Assembly (NCBI RefSeq): GCF_021165955.1
Contig: NZ_CP088952.1
Span: 2,046,001-2,110,000, forward strand
Reading direction: 5' to 3'
DNA: 64,000 nucleotides
Origin: Massilia endophytica
GTDB lineage: Bacteria; Pseudomonadota; Gammaproteobacteria; Burkholderiales; Burkholderiaceae_D
The notes under the pieces were generated by a model. It had not been told where the DNA came from. It ran no database searches and saw nothing but the letters and a program-made list of their open reading frames with translations. The translations under genes and the position numbers were made by a program. Within the stretch, counting starts at the first letter, position 1, and each line of letters begins with the position of its first letter. Of the stretch, positions 17,646-26,650 are shown in pieces.

Positions 17646-18602
17646 CTAACCGACGGGCAGCGACTGCAACAGGCTGTGGGCATGCCTGCGCAGCACCGCG
17701 TTCAGTTCCGGGGGCGACTGCACCGTGAAGCCGAAAGGCAGGCTGGCCAGCTGGCGCGCGAACCATTCCAGTTCGTCGGACTGGTTATGCAGCAGCACGC
17801 CCTGCGGCGTCTGCTCGAACAGGCCCATATAGCCCGGCAGGCGCTCCTGCGCCTCCGCCAGGCTGCAGTGCAGGAGCACCGTAGCCGCGAATTTGCGCGG
17901 CAAAGTGGCAATGGCCAGGCGCAGATGGTCCATCGCATCGAAATCCTCTGGCCGCTCGAAGGCCTGGAGCACGGGCTGCACCTCCACGATGCGGTCCAGG
18001 CGGAAGGTGCGCATCGCGCCACGCAGGTGGCAGTGCCCCACCGCGTACCAGAAGCCGAGATAGTAGGCCAGGCCGTAAGGGTCGAACAGCCTCTCCGTTT
18101 CGCCCTCCGCGCCGGGGCTGCGGTAGCGCAGCCGCACGCGCTGGCGCACCTGGGCCGCCGCGCTCAGCGCCGCCAGTGCGCCATTGTCCGGCGGCGCCGT
18201 GCCGCTTGCCAGGTCCAGGCTCACGGTCGCGTCGATGGCGCCCACGCGCCGCTTCAGCCCATCGGGCATGATGCGTTCCAGCTTGGCCTGGGCGCTGGCC
18301 ACGGCGGGCGCCGCCTCCGCCAGGCCAAGGCTGCGCGCGGCCAGCAGGCCAAGCGAGAGGGCCAGCGCCTCGTCGTCCGTAAACATCATGGGCGGCAGCT
18401 TGAAGCCCGGCATAAGGGCATAGCCGCCATAGCGCCCGCGCTCGGCGGTGATGGGAATGCCGATCTCCTCCAGCATCACGATATAGCGGCGCAGCGTGCG
18501 CCCGTCCACCTCGATGCGGCGAGACAGCTCGGCGCCGCTCATGCGGCCATGGGTCTGCAGCAGTTCCAGCACGGCCAGAACGCGGGTGGTGGGTCGGTAC
18601 AT
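17646..18602 (-). CDS. YafY-type HTH/WYL domain transcriptional regulator
   Basis: 318 residues. An N-terminal helix-turn-helix (residues 1-60, with MSGAELSRRIEVDGRTLRRY) is followed by a WYL domain (about 135-215: RVRLRYRSPG, DPYGLAYYLGFWYAVGHC, FRLDRI) and a C-terminal WCX extension. WYL domains bind small ligands or nucleic acid. The gene faces away from the LysE exporter with 86 bp between the starts, the usual setting for a local regulator of the divergent gene, so I infer that it controls the exporter. Confidence 0.92.
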   Translation of the reverse strand: MYRPTTRVLAVLELLQTHGRMSGAELSRRIEVDGRTLRRYIVMLEEIGIPITAERGRYGGYALMPGFKLPPMMFTDDEALALSLGLLAARSLGLAEAAPAVASAQAKLERIMPDGLKRRVGAIDATVSLDLASGTAPPDNGALAALSAAAQVRQRVRLRYRSPGAEGETERLFDPYGLAYYLGFWYAVGHCHLRGAMRTFRLDRIVEVQPVLQAFERPEDFDAMDHLRLAIATLPRKFAATVLLHCSLAEAQERLPGYMGLFEQTPQGVLLHNQSDELEWFARQLASLPFGFTVQSPPELNAVLRRHAHSLLQSLPVG

Positions 18603-18688
18603 GCCTCAACAATATCAGGAAATCAGGGCCATTTCTGCCCTGATTGAACCCTAAGCTCCCATCCAACAACATTCCGAAGGAGCGCAGC

Positions 18689-19318
18689 ATGCACAGCACC
18701 GCCAATCTCTGGCTGTATTTCGTGGTCGTATTCGGCATCATCGCCCTGCCTGGGCTGGACATGGCCTTCGTCATGGCCAACTCCCTGCTGGGAGGCAGGC
18801 GCGCGGGCCTGGCGGCCGTGGCGGGCATTGTGGCGGGCGGTTTTTGCCACCTGCTGATGGGCGCCCTGGGCGTGGCCCTGGTGATGCAGCTCTGGCCGGC
18901 CCTGTTCAAGGTCATGCTGCTGGCGGGCGCCGTCTATATCGCGTGGATGGGCTGGACCTTCCTGCGCAGCAGCGATGTGTTCACGCCCGGCACGGGCAAG
19001 GAGGTGCTGGCGCCGCCCGTCATCTTCCGCCGCGCCATGCTGACCAGCCTCCTGAACCCGAAGGCCTATATCTTCATGCTGGCCATCTTCCCCCAGTTCC
19101 TGCACGCGGACCAGGGGCCCGTGTGGATGCAGTCGGGCGTGCTGGGGGCCATCACGGCGGGCACGCAGGCGGCGGTCTACGGCGCCCTGGCGCTGGCGGC
19201 GGCGCAGGCCACGCAGTGGTTCGCCCGCAATCCCGGCGCCGCCGTGCTGACTTCCCGCGCCATCGGCGTGCTGCTGCTCGGCACCGCCGCGCTCAGCATC
19301 GCCCAGGCGCTGCGCTGA
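18689..19318 (+). CDS. LysE/RhtB family amino acid exporter
   Basis: 209 residues with about six hydrophobic segments. The N-terminal conserved motif GxDMAFVMANSLLGGRRAGL-like stretch and the SLLNPKAYIFML motif in the middle are those of the LysE/RhtB translocators, which export amino acids or homoserine lactone-like compounds. AAGGAG lies 6 bases before ATG 18689. It is divergent from the WYL regulator. Substrate unknown. The stop is adjacent to the convergent basic protein. Confidence 0.92.
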   Translation: MHSTANLWLYFVVVFGIIALPGLDMAFVMANSLLGGRRAGLAAVAGIVAGGFCHLLMGALGVALVMQLWPALFKVMLLAGAVYIAWMGWTFLRSSDVFTPGTGKEVLAPPVIFRRAMLTSLLNPKAYIFMLAIFPQFLHADQGPVWMQSGVLGAITAGTQAAVYGALALAAAQATQWFARNPGAAVLTSRAIGVLLLGTAALSIAQALR

Positions 19319-19319
19319 T

Positions 19320-19811
19320 TCAGTGCACCCGGTCCAGGGCCTGCAGCACGCCCTTGCGGTTCTTGTGTGTGGTTTCGTACTGGCGCACCTTGCGGCGCTG
19401 GGCGGCGGTGAGGTCGGCCAGCGCATTGCGCACCTGGGGCACCGTCATTTTCTGGTAGTTCTTGATTGGCACGCTGCTGTCGGCGCCGGAAGCGGTGCTG
19501 GCCTTGCGGCTGGCCGTGGGCTTGGCACGTTTCGCCGGCGCCGCGCGTTTGGCGGCGGGTTTGGCGGACGCGGTCTTGCGGGACGGCGATTTCGCGGCGC
19601 GGGAACGGGAGGATGCAGATTTCGACGCGGAGGATTTCTTCGCCGCCGGCTTGGCCTTGGCGTCCTTGGTCTCACCTGCTTCGCGCCGCTGCTTGTTCAC
19701 GATGCGGGCGGCAACTTCTTCTTCGCGCCCCTTGTAGCGGCCTTCCTTCTCGAACTTCGCTTCGATTTCCTTGTATTCGCGCTCGCGCTTTGGGCTGGCT
19801 CCTCGTGGCAT
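19320..19811 (-). CDS. Highly basic, histone-H1-like protein with conserved ends
   Basis: 163 residues with three parts. The N-terminus (MPRGASPKREREYKEIEAKF...) has a predicted helix and RIVNKQRRE, as in small proteins often named plasmid stabilisation proteins. The middle (about 50-110) is Lys/Ala/Ser/Arg repeats (AKPAAKKSS, KPAAKRAAPAKRAKP), like a histone H1 tail. The C-terminus (about 115-160: YQKMTVPQVRNALADLTAAQ, RQYETTHKNRKGVLQAL) resembles a short helical motif found at the end of many actinobacterial proteins. It probably binds DNA nonspecifically. Length of the basic region is likely to vary between strains. Confidence 0.75.
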   Translation of the reverse strand: MPRGASPKREREYKEIEAKFEKEGRYKGREEEVAARIVNKQRREAGETKDAKAKPAAKKSSASKSASSRSRAAKSPSRKTASAKPAAKRAAPAKRAKPTASRKASTASGADSSVPIKNYQKMTVPQVRNALADLTAAQRRKVRQYETTHKNRKGVLQALDRVH

Positions 19812-19875
19812 GATGGCCTCCTTGGAAAGAAAGCCCCATGCTACTCAATAGGCCGCGCCTGCGGCGCACACGAGG

Positions 19876-20859
19876 CTAGAACTGCTCCACCCAGCCCGCC
19901 AGTTGCGAAGGCGTGAGCGCCGCTTCGGCCTTGGCGAGGCGCGCCAGCACGCCGTTTTCGGCCTTCGCCATCTGCAGCGTCGCTCCCCGTTTGCCCAGCC
20001 ACAGCAGGGTTGCCAGCCAGGCCGCATGCTGCGGAGAGACCTGGGTTTCGGCCGCCGTTTCAAGGTATTCGGCCAGCGCGGAGCCGGACGCGAACAGCGC
20101 GCCATCGCCCGACAGCTGGAGCGTGGGGCCGAAGGATTCGGCGAGCACCGTCAGCGCCTGCTCCGGCGCAGCACCTTCCAGGCGCTGCTCGAGTTCGACC
20201 AGCTGCTCGCGCACCTGGCGCCCGAAGGCGGCGCTGCGGAAGGCTTCCGCGCTGATCAGGTCGGCGTGGTCCATCATCAGCCAGTCCGGTTCCGGCGGCG
20301 TGAGCCCGGCGCACAGGGCGCCGGAGAGATAGGCTTCCACCGGCACCACCGGCATGTCGCCGCCGATGCTGGCCGACAGCGCATACACCGTGCCGATACG
20401 GTGCGCCACCGCCTGTTTCTGGCGCACCAGCAGCTTCTCGCGCAGCAGCTGCGCGTGTTCCTTGCGCAGGCGGGCCAGCTCCAGCGCCTGTTTCATCTCC
20501 ATGCGCAGGGCCGAAATGTCCCAGGGCTTCTGGATGTAGCGGTGGATCTGGCCCTGGTTGACCGCTTCCACCGTGTGCTCCAGCTCCGAATACGCCGTCG
20601 TCAGGATGCGCACGATGTGCGGATACCTGTCCCAGGCATGGAAGAGCAGCTCGTTGCCGTAGGCGCCGGGCATGCGCTGGTCCGACACCAGCACGGCGAT
20701 GGAATCGTGCTGCTCATCGAGGATGCGCTTGCCCTCCTCGACGGATTCCGCCGTGATCACGGGCGCCATGGAACCGAGGGCGCGCTGGAAGTATTTGAGT
20801 GCGGTGGCCTCGTCGTCCACATAGAGGATGGCCGGGACTGGCCTGCTGGCTTCGGTCAT
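19876..20859 (-). CDS. Response regulator with receiver domain and unknown C-terminal domain
   Basis: 327 residues. The receiver domain (about 8-125) has the acidic pair and phospho-acceptor in LYVDDEA and LVSDQRMPG, the Thr in TAYSE and the Lys in QKPWD. A helical linker (LARLRKEHAQLLREKL) leads to a 170-residue, mostly helical domain without a known output motif, ending in GWVEQF. The ATG overlaps the preceding gene's stop by 4 bases. The C-terminal part has no HD, GGDEF or DNA-binding signature. It is the last gene of a four-gene signalling operon and is probably phosphorylated by one of its kinases. Confidence 0.85.
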   Translation of the reverse strand: MTEASRPVPAILYVDDEATALKYFQRALGSMAPVITAESVEEGKRILDEQHDSIAVLVSDQRMPGAYGNELLFHAWDRYPHIVRILTTAYSELEHTVEAVNQGQIHRYIQKPWDISALRMEMKQALELARLRKEHAQLLREKLLVRQKQAVAHRIGTVYALSASIGGDMPVVPVEAYLSGALCAGLTPPEPDWLMMDHADLISAEAFRSAAFGRQVREQLVELEQRLEGAAPEQALTVLAESFGPTLQLSGDGALFASGSALAEYLETAAETQVSPQHAAWLATLLWLGKRGATLQMAKAENGVLARLAKAEAALTPSQLAGWVEQF

Positions 20860-21977
20860 GCTGGTTCCTTTTCTGATGCCGGAAAGTTCAAGGTGACGGT
20901 GGTCCACTGGCCCTGCTCGGACTGCACGCGCAGGTGGCCGCCGAAGGACTGCATCACGCGGTTGCAGAAGATCAGCCCCCAGCCGCTGCCGCCGCTCCTG
21001 CCGTGCATGGTGACGGGATCGATCAGCAGACGGTTCAGGATGGCGGGCGGAATGCCCGGCCCATTATCCTCCAGCGAGATATAGGGCCGCCCCTCGTGCG
21101 CCACCACGAAGCGCAGCGAGGGGGCGGGATGGCCTTCCAGCGCGCGCAGGGCATTGCTGAGCACCGAGGATAGCACCAGGGCCACGCAGTTGGGAGAGGC
21201 GCGCACCGTGAAGTCCTGCCTCACGTCGACGGCGACGGCCGCGCGCTGGGGCGGCGTCAGGGGGTAGCTGTTCAGGATGGCCGAGATCATCTGCGCCGCG
21301 CTGCCTTCGGCCAGGCGGGCCGGCGGCACCACGCAGGCGCGCTTCACGGACTCCACAAAGCTCGACAGCACGGACAGGCAGTAGCGCGCGTTGTCCGTCA
21401 TATGGGCGGCCGCGTTGCCGATTTCCGCCTTCAGCGGCAGGCCGCGCTCCGGTTCGTCCGAATTCACCCGGCGCTGCAGGGTGCGCGCGAAATTGGCGAT
21501 GGTGGACAGGGGCGTGTTCAGCTCATGCGCCAGGAAGGCCACGGTCTCCTCGATGGCGAGCATGCTGTGGCGGCGCGCGGCCCGCTCGCGCGCACTGGCG
21601 CTGGCCAGGCGCAGGGCCGAGCGCAGCGCGCCCATGTCCAGCGGCTTTTCCAGGATGCGGAAGATGTCGCCCCCGTTCACCGTTTCCAGCAGCACCTCCT
21701 TGTCCGCATAGGCGGTGACGAGGATGCGCACCAGGTGGGGATAGTGCTGCTCCACCACGCGCAGCAGTTCCCCGCCCGCCTGGCCCGGCATGCGGTAATC
21801 CGTGACCAGCACCTCCACCTTGCAGTCGGGCTGGCGCAGGATGGCCAGGGCCTCGCTGACGCCGGGCGCGGTGAGCACCTTGTAATCGGGCTCGATGGCG
21901 CGCGCGAAGTATTTGCAGGCCAGCTCCTCGTCGTCCACATACAGGACGGTCGCAACGTTCGGCGGATTCTCGCTCAT
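20856..21977 (-). CDS. Receiver domain fused to a histidine kinase
   Basis: 373 residues. The receiver domain (about 8-125) has LYVDDEE and the Asp in LVTDYRMPG, TAY and a Lys in EKPLD. It is followed by a dimerisation/phosphoacceptor helix with FLAHELNTPLSTIANF (H-box) and an HATPase domain with LSNALRAL, DNGPGI and GSGWGLIFCNRV as N, G1 and G2 boxes. Unlike usual hybrids the receiver comes first. It starts immediately after the membrane kinase stop. It probably relays phosphate from that kinase to the next receiver protein. Confidence 0.92.
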   Translation of the reverse strand: MSENPPNVATVLYVDDEELACKYFARAIEPDYKVLTAPGVSEALAILRQPDCKVEVLVTDYRMPGQAGGELLRVVEQHYPHLVRILVTAYADKEVLLETVNGGDIFRILEKPLDMGALRSALRLASASARERAARRHSMLAIEETVAFLAHELNTPLSTIANFARTLQRRVNSDEPERGLPLKAEIGNAAAHMTDNARYCLSVLSSFVESVKRACVVPPARLAEGSAAQMISAILNSYPLTPPQRAAVAVDVRQDFTVRASPNCVALVLSSVLSNALRALEGHPAPSLRFVVAHEGRPYISLEDNGPGIPPAILNRLLIDPVTMHGRSGGSGWGLIFCNRVMQSFGGHLRVQSEQGQWTTVTLNFPASEKEPA

Positions 21978-23321
21978 TCAACGCTCCCCGCCCGCCGCGC
22001 GCGGCAGGTCGAAACTGAACCGTGTGAACACATTGGGCACGCTTTCCACCGACAGCAGGCCGCCGTGGCGCTGCACCACGCTGTAGCAGATGCTCAGGCC
22101 CAGGCCGAGGCCCTGCCCCACTTCGCTGGTGGTGAAGAAGGGCTCGAACACGCGGCCGATGTTCTCCGGCGCGATGCCCGGGCCGTTGTCCTCCACCGCC
22201 ACCCGCAGGCGCTCGCCGTCCGCGGTGGCGCTCACGGTGATGACCGGCTCCGGCGTGCCGCTCCGGCGCAGCGCCAGGGCCGCGTTGCTGAGCAGGTTGA
22301 TGAGCACCCCGATAATGGCCGCCTCGTCGCCGCGCGCCATGGTGTCGCCGGGCAGGCTGCGGCGCACTTCCACGCCCTTGAGCTCATGGCCCACCAGGCG
22401 CACGGCCGCGTCCAGCGCCCGCTCGAAGAGGAACTGCACATTGTCGTAGTCCGCCCCGCTCTTGCGGTAGGCGAAGGTCTTGAGGTCGGACACGATGTAC
22501 TGCACCCGCTGCATGCCCTGCTTGGCGTCGGCCAGGCATTCGGCCAGGGTGGCGCTGGCCTTCGCGGCCGGGTCCTCGCTGGCCAGCTCGATGGCCATCA
22601 GGCAGAAATTGACGGGATTGTTCACCTCGTGCAGCAAGCCGGCGGACAGGGTGCCGAGCGCCGCCATCTTCTCCTGCTGCAGCATCTGGCCCTTGATGTC
22701 GGCCAGGCTGCGGTTGGTCTGTTCCAGCTCCCCGTTCTTCTGCGCCAGTTCGTCCTTCAGCGCAAAGAGCTGGCGCCGGTCCCGCTCGTTGAAATAGGTG
22801 TAGACCGTGCTGCCCAGCACCGCGAAGAGGATGATGGTGCCGTGGAAGAGGAACTGGCTGTGGTCCACGATGCCCTGCGGCCGCAGCGCGCAGGCCAGGT
22901 AGAACATGAGGAGGGTCAGCAGGCCGAAGCCCAGGGTGTACTTGTACCCGACCGGGAACAGGGTGCCCACGGCGAAGATGGTGAGGATGATGCCCGCGTA
23001 GAAGAGCGAGCTCTCGCCCTCCGTCACGTGAATCATCCAGGCGATCATCAGCTGCGGGAAGGTGAGCCAGATGAAGGTCACGGCATGCACGTGGCGCTGG
23101 CCGTAGCTGGTATACAGGAGGGCCAGGGCCGCCAGCACCGCCAGGCTGGTGCCCGCGCGCACCAGGCCGAAGCGCATCATCTCGTTCGGATAGACGGCAT
23201 AGTCGAGCACCATGCCGAGCAGGACCAGCACGATCACGGTGACCGCGCAGGCCTTGCTCGCCAGAAGGTGGTAGCCCTTCAGCTCCTGCTCATAGCTGCT
23301 GCGCGTCAGGCTGGCTTCCAT
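21978..23321 (-). CDS. Membrane histidine kinase, six-helix sensor
   Basis: 447 residues. The N-terminal 190 residues hold about six hydrophobic helices with short loops, so the sensing part is inside the membrane. Then come a coiled-coil (LAQKNGELEQTNRSLADIKGQM), the H-box LSAGLLHEVNNPVNFC and the HATPase boxes NLLSNAAL, DNGPGI and GLGLGLSICYSV. Its start overlaps the methyltransferase gene by 32 bases. The kinase probably phosphorylates the receivers of the two downstream proteins. Confidence 0.92.
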   Translation of the reverse strand: MEASLTRSSYEQELKGYHLLASKACAVTVIVLVLLGMVLDYAVYPNEMMRFGLVRAGTSLAVLAALALLYTSYGQRHVHAVTFIWLTFPQLMIAWMIHVTEGESSLFYAGIILTIFAVGTLFPVGYKYTLGFGLLTLLMFYLACALRPQGIVDHSQFLFHGTIILFAVLGSTVYTYFNERDRRQLFALKDELAQKNGELEQTNRSLADIKGQMLQQEKMAALGTLSAGLLHEVNNPVNFCLMAIELASEDPAAKASATLAECLADAKQGMQRVQYIVSDLKTFAYRKSGADYDNVQFLFERALDAAVRLVGHELKGVEVRRSLPGDTMARGDEAAIIGVLINLLSNAALALRRSGTPEPVITVSATADGERLRVAVEDNGPGIAPENIGRVFEPFFTTSEVGQGLGLGLSICYSVVQRHGGLLSVESVPNVFTRFSFDLPRAAGGER

Positions 23322-24810
23322 GCGGATTGACTGTGGTTTCGGCGAAGACGTTCACGCCGGTGGGATCGGTGAAGATGCGCGTGCCGCTGCTGCGCTCTGG
23401 CAGGATGGCTGCCATCTTCGCTTCGTCGCGGTAGATGAGATACCACTCGAGTATGTGCTCCATGCTGAAGCGCTCGGGATTGCTGCTGTGGACATTGGTC
23501 ACCAGCAGGCTGCCGCCCGGACGGCTGCGCGAGGCGAAATAGTTGTTCAGTTTCGAGCACACCTTGTCCGAGAGGTAGTCGAACAGGCCCGCGCAGTAGA
23601 CGGCGTCGAACTCGCCCTGGCCCGCGCTGCTCGGCTCCACCCGCCGCTTGAGCAGCTGGTGCACGGAATCGTGCGTAAAAGTGATGGCCATGGCGCTGCC
23701 CACCGTGCGCTGGATGCCGTCCAGGGTGGCGCGGGTCCAGTCCAGGGTTTCGCTGCTGAAGTCCACCAGTTCGAACTCCAGCATTTCGGGATTCGGATAA
23801 CGCTGCAGGAAGCGCTGGATCTCCTGGGCCGGGCCGCAGCCCACGTTCAGCACCCGGAAGGGACGGCCCGCCGCGCGCGCCCGGTCCGCCAGGCGGCACA
23901 GGTAGTCGACCAGGATGTCGATGCGGTGGCGGTGGGCGGTGGCCACGGCCGTCTGCAGGAAGGCCGTGTTCACGATCTGGAAATAGGTGTTCGGGCCTTC
24001 GCGCGGGTCGCCCAGGATCTGGTTCACCATCTGGTAGTCGCCCGCGTAGCCCAGCGGCTTGGTATAGGTGCGGAAGACAAAAGGCGCGCGCAGGATCAGG
24101 GGATGCAGGGCCGCCTGGGCGAAGGCGCGGTGCGAAGCGGCCAGGTCGTCGTCCACCAGCGAGGCCTGGCGATTGAGCTCGTCGAAGATATCCTTGGTCT
24201 TGCGCATCAGGGGCGCCGCCAGTTCGTGGAAGTAGTCCAGGCGCAGGCGGTTGCCCTCGCGCGGCAGGGACCCGGACAGGTCCACCTGTTCCAGCCAGCG
24301 CGAGGCATCGGCCAGGAAGGCGCGCGCCTCGTTCACGACAATCTGGTAATCGCGCCGCAGGCTGAAACGCTCGCTCCAGCCGGTGACGAAGGCGCGCGCC
24401 TTGTCGCCGATGGCGCCCGGCGCCAGCACTTCGTCGCTCAGCTCCCGCCATTCGTCCGTGAGGCTGACGGACACGATCGCCGTCAGGCCCGTGTTCACCA
24501 TATTGATGACCACCGCCTTGCCCACATAGACGCTCTTGGAACCGATGCGCACCGTCAGCTCGTTCAATACCTCGCTGACCTGGACAATCGAATAGGGATT
24601 GTAAACTTCCATGACCAGCGATTGCCGCTGGATATTCACAATGGTGCCGCGTACCGCTTCACCTTGCGTATTGACGAAACTGACGACGGGATCGATTTGC
24701 GATTGTAATGGCACGTGAATTCGCTTGTTATTAACGGCATTCAGAGCCGCGTCTGGATCACTGCTGCATCGACTTTTTCCGAGTGTACTAGAGAGCGGCA
24801 AGGGCTGCAA
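23290..24810 (-). CDS. SAM-dependent methyltransferase with PilZ-like N-terminus
   Basis: 506 residues from a TTG at 24810 that has AGAGG five bases upstream; an alternative GTG at 24714 gives 474 residues. Residues about 35-130 resemble a PilZ domain (IDPVVSFVNTQGEAVRGTIVNIQRQS style), though the RxxxR motif for c-di-GMP is not clear. The C-terminal half is a Rossmann methyltransferase with VLNVGCGPAQEIQ as motif I, FELVDFS as the acidic loop and FDAVYCAGLFDYL as motif IV. Target unknown. It opens the four-gene unit with the histidine kinases and receiver, so it may modify or be controlled by that system. Confidence 0.82.
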   Translation of the reverse strand: MQPLPLSSTLGKSRCSSDPDAALNAVNNKRIHVPLQSQIDPVVSFVNTQGEAVRGTIVNIQRQSLVMEVYNPYSIVQVSEVLNELTVRIGSKSVYVGKAVVINMVNTGLTAIVSVSLTDEWRELSDEVLAPGAIGDKARAFVTGWSERFSLRRDYQIVVNEARAFLADASRWLEQVDLSGSLPREGNRLRLDYFHELAAPLMRKTKDIFDELNRQASLVDDDLAASHRAFAQAALHPLILRAPFVFRTYTKPLGYAGDYQMVNQILGDPREGPNTYFQIVNTAFLQTAVATAHRHRIDILVDYLCRLADRARAAGRPFRVLNVGCGPAQEIQRFLQRYPNPEMLEFELVDFSSETLDWTRATLDGIQRTVGSAMAITFTHDSVHQLLKRRVEPSSAGQGEFDAVYCAGLFDYLSDKVCSKLNNYFASRSRPGGSLLVTNVHSSNPERFSMEHILEWYLIYRDEAKMAAILPERSSGTRIFTDPTGVNVFAETTVNPHGSQPDAQQL

Positions 24811-24955
24811 TGAAGCCTCTGGTCATATTCGGGGAGACGACTGTCTGTTCCATGCAATTCGCACAAGAATATTTCTCGATTTGTCATAAAGCCGCTGCTA
24901 CACTCTTCCCGCCCAGGAGGAGACCCTGGAATTATTAAATAGACAAAACGTTAAA

Positions 24956-26650
24956 ATGAACATTTCCAATATCCGGATCGGCCGGCGCTTGACCATCGCC
25001 TTTACCCTGACCACGCTGATGCTGGGGGGCGTCGTCCTGCTCGGCGCCACGGCCCTGCGCGCCGTGCGCCAGGAAATCCAGCTCACGGTGGACGACCGCT
25101 ACCCGAAAATCGATACCCTGACCCATGTGAAGGACGCCCTGAACCTGCAGGCCCGCTCCCTGCAGGACGCGCTGATGATGCGCGAGGCCGCCGCCGTGCG
25201 CAACGACCTGGCCCAGGTCGAGGAAAGCAGCAAGCGCATCGACGCGGGCCTGGCGCAACTGGAAAAGTCCGTCAACGACCCGGCTGCGCGCAAGCTGCTG
25301 GACAGCCTGAAGGATGTGCGCCAGCGCTACGCCGCCGCCCGCAACGAACTCGCCGCGCAGCTGAAAGCAAACGATTTCGATGGCGCCACGGCGCAGATGT
25401 ACACGGAAGTGAATCCGCTGCAGAACGCCTACTTCGAGGCGCTGGAGAAGCTGATTGCCGTGCAGGTCAAGCTCATGGACGAGGCGGGGGATGGCGCCGT
25501 ATCGATGGCGGACAAGGCCGTGTGGATCATGGCGGCCATGGGCGTGATCGGCGGCCTGCTCAGCCTCGGAACGGCCGTGCTGATCACCCGCAGCATCGTC
25601 GGCCCCATCGAACACGCGGTGAAGGTCGCGCGCACGGTGGCGGGCGGCGACCTCGATTCCGAGATCGAGGTGCGCTCCACCGACGAAGTGGGCGAACTCT
25701 CGCAGGCCCTGCACGACATGAACGAGAGCCTGCGCAAGATCGTGCGCGATGTGCGCAGCGGCACCGAGAGCATGACGACGGCCTCCAGCGAGATCGCGGC
25801 GGGCAACCTGGATCTCTCCTCGCGCACCGAGCAGCAGGCGGGCGCCCTGGAGGAAACCGCCTCCTCCATGGAGGAGCTGACTTCCACCGTGAAGCAGAAC
25901 GCCGACAACGCGCGCCAGGCCAACCAGCTGGCCACCGCCGCCTCGGACGTGGCGGGCAAGGGCGGCGCCGTTGTGGCCCAAGTGGTGGAGACCATGGCCT
26001 CCATCAACGAGTCCTCGCGCAAGATCGTGGACATCATCACCGTCATCGACGGCATCGCCTTCCAGACCAACATCCTGGCCCTGAACGCCGCCGTGGAAGC
26101 GGCCCGCGCGGGCGAACAGGGCCGCGGCTTCGCCGTGGTGGCCTCCGAAGTGCGCAACCTGGCGCAGCGCTCGGCCGCCGCCGCCAAGGAGATCAAGACC
26201 CTGATCGGCGACTCCGTGGACAAGGTGGGCGCGGGCGCCCGCCTGGTCGACCAGGCCGGAGCCACGATGGAGGAAATCGTGGCCAGCGTGAAGCGCGTGA
26301 ACGACATCATGGCCGACATCGCGGCCGCCAGCCAGGAACAGCTGAGCGGCATCGAGCAGGTCAACCGGGCCATCGTGGAGATGGACGAGAACACCCAGCA
26401 GAACGCCGCCCTGGTGGAGCAGGCCTCGGCCGCAGCAGCCACCATGCAGGACCAGGCGCACCGCCTGCACGAAACGGTGGGCGTGTTTTCGCTGACGGAG
26501 CGTGACGCCCCGCAGGCGCCGCCGCCCCGTCCGCGCCGCCGTGGGTTCGCTGCCGTACAGACTACCCAGCCGCCGCATGCCACCCTTGCGCTGGACATGG
26601 GAGGCAGCGATGACGCAGGTACGCAAAGGGCAGGCGCCCGCCAGGCTTGA
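24956..26650 (+). CDS. Methyl-accepting chemotaxis protein
   Basis: 564 residues. A short N-terminus, TM1 (about 15-35), a periplasmic four-helix-bundle ligand domain (to about 185), TM2 (about 188-210), HAMP (about 212-265) and the methylated helices with the hairpin tip IDGIAFQTNILALNAAVEAARAGEQGRGFAVVA. This is the long 36-to-40-heptad type typical of betaproteobacteria. The end of the protein is Pro/Arg-rich and lacks a CheR-binding pentapeptide. No good ribosome binding site precedes the ATG. It diverges from the signalling operon with 145 bp between starts. Confidence 0.95.
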   Translation: MNISNIRIGRRLTIAFTLTTLMLGGVVLLGATALRAVRQEIQLTVDDRYPKIDTLTHVKDALNLQARSLQDALMMREAAAVRNDLAQVEESSKRIDAGLAQLEKSVNDPAARKLLDSLKDVRQRYAAARNELAAQLKANDFDGATAQMYTEVNPLQNAYFEALEKLIAVQVKLMDEAGDGAVSMADKAVWIMAAMGVIGGLLSLGTAVLITRSIVGPIEHAVKVARTVAGGDLDSEIEVRSTDEVGELSQALHDMNESLRKIVRDVRSGTESMTTASSEIAAGNLDLSSRTEQQAGALEETASSMEELTSTVKQNADNARQANQLATAASDVAGKGGAVVAQVVETMASINESSRKIVDIITVIDGIAFQTNILALNAAVEAARAGEQGRGFAVVASEVRNLAQRSAAAAKEIKTLIGDSVDKVGAGARLVDQAGATMEEIVASVKRVNDIMADIAAASQEQLSGIEQVNRAIVEMDENTQQNAALVEQASAAAATMQDQAHRLHETVGVFSLTERDAPQAPPPRPRRRGFAAVQTTQPPHATLALDMGGSDDAGTQRAGARQA

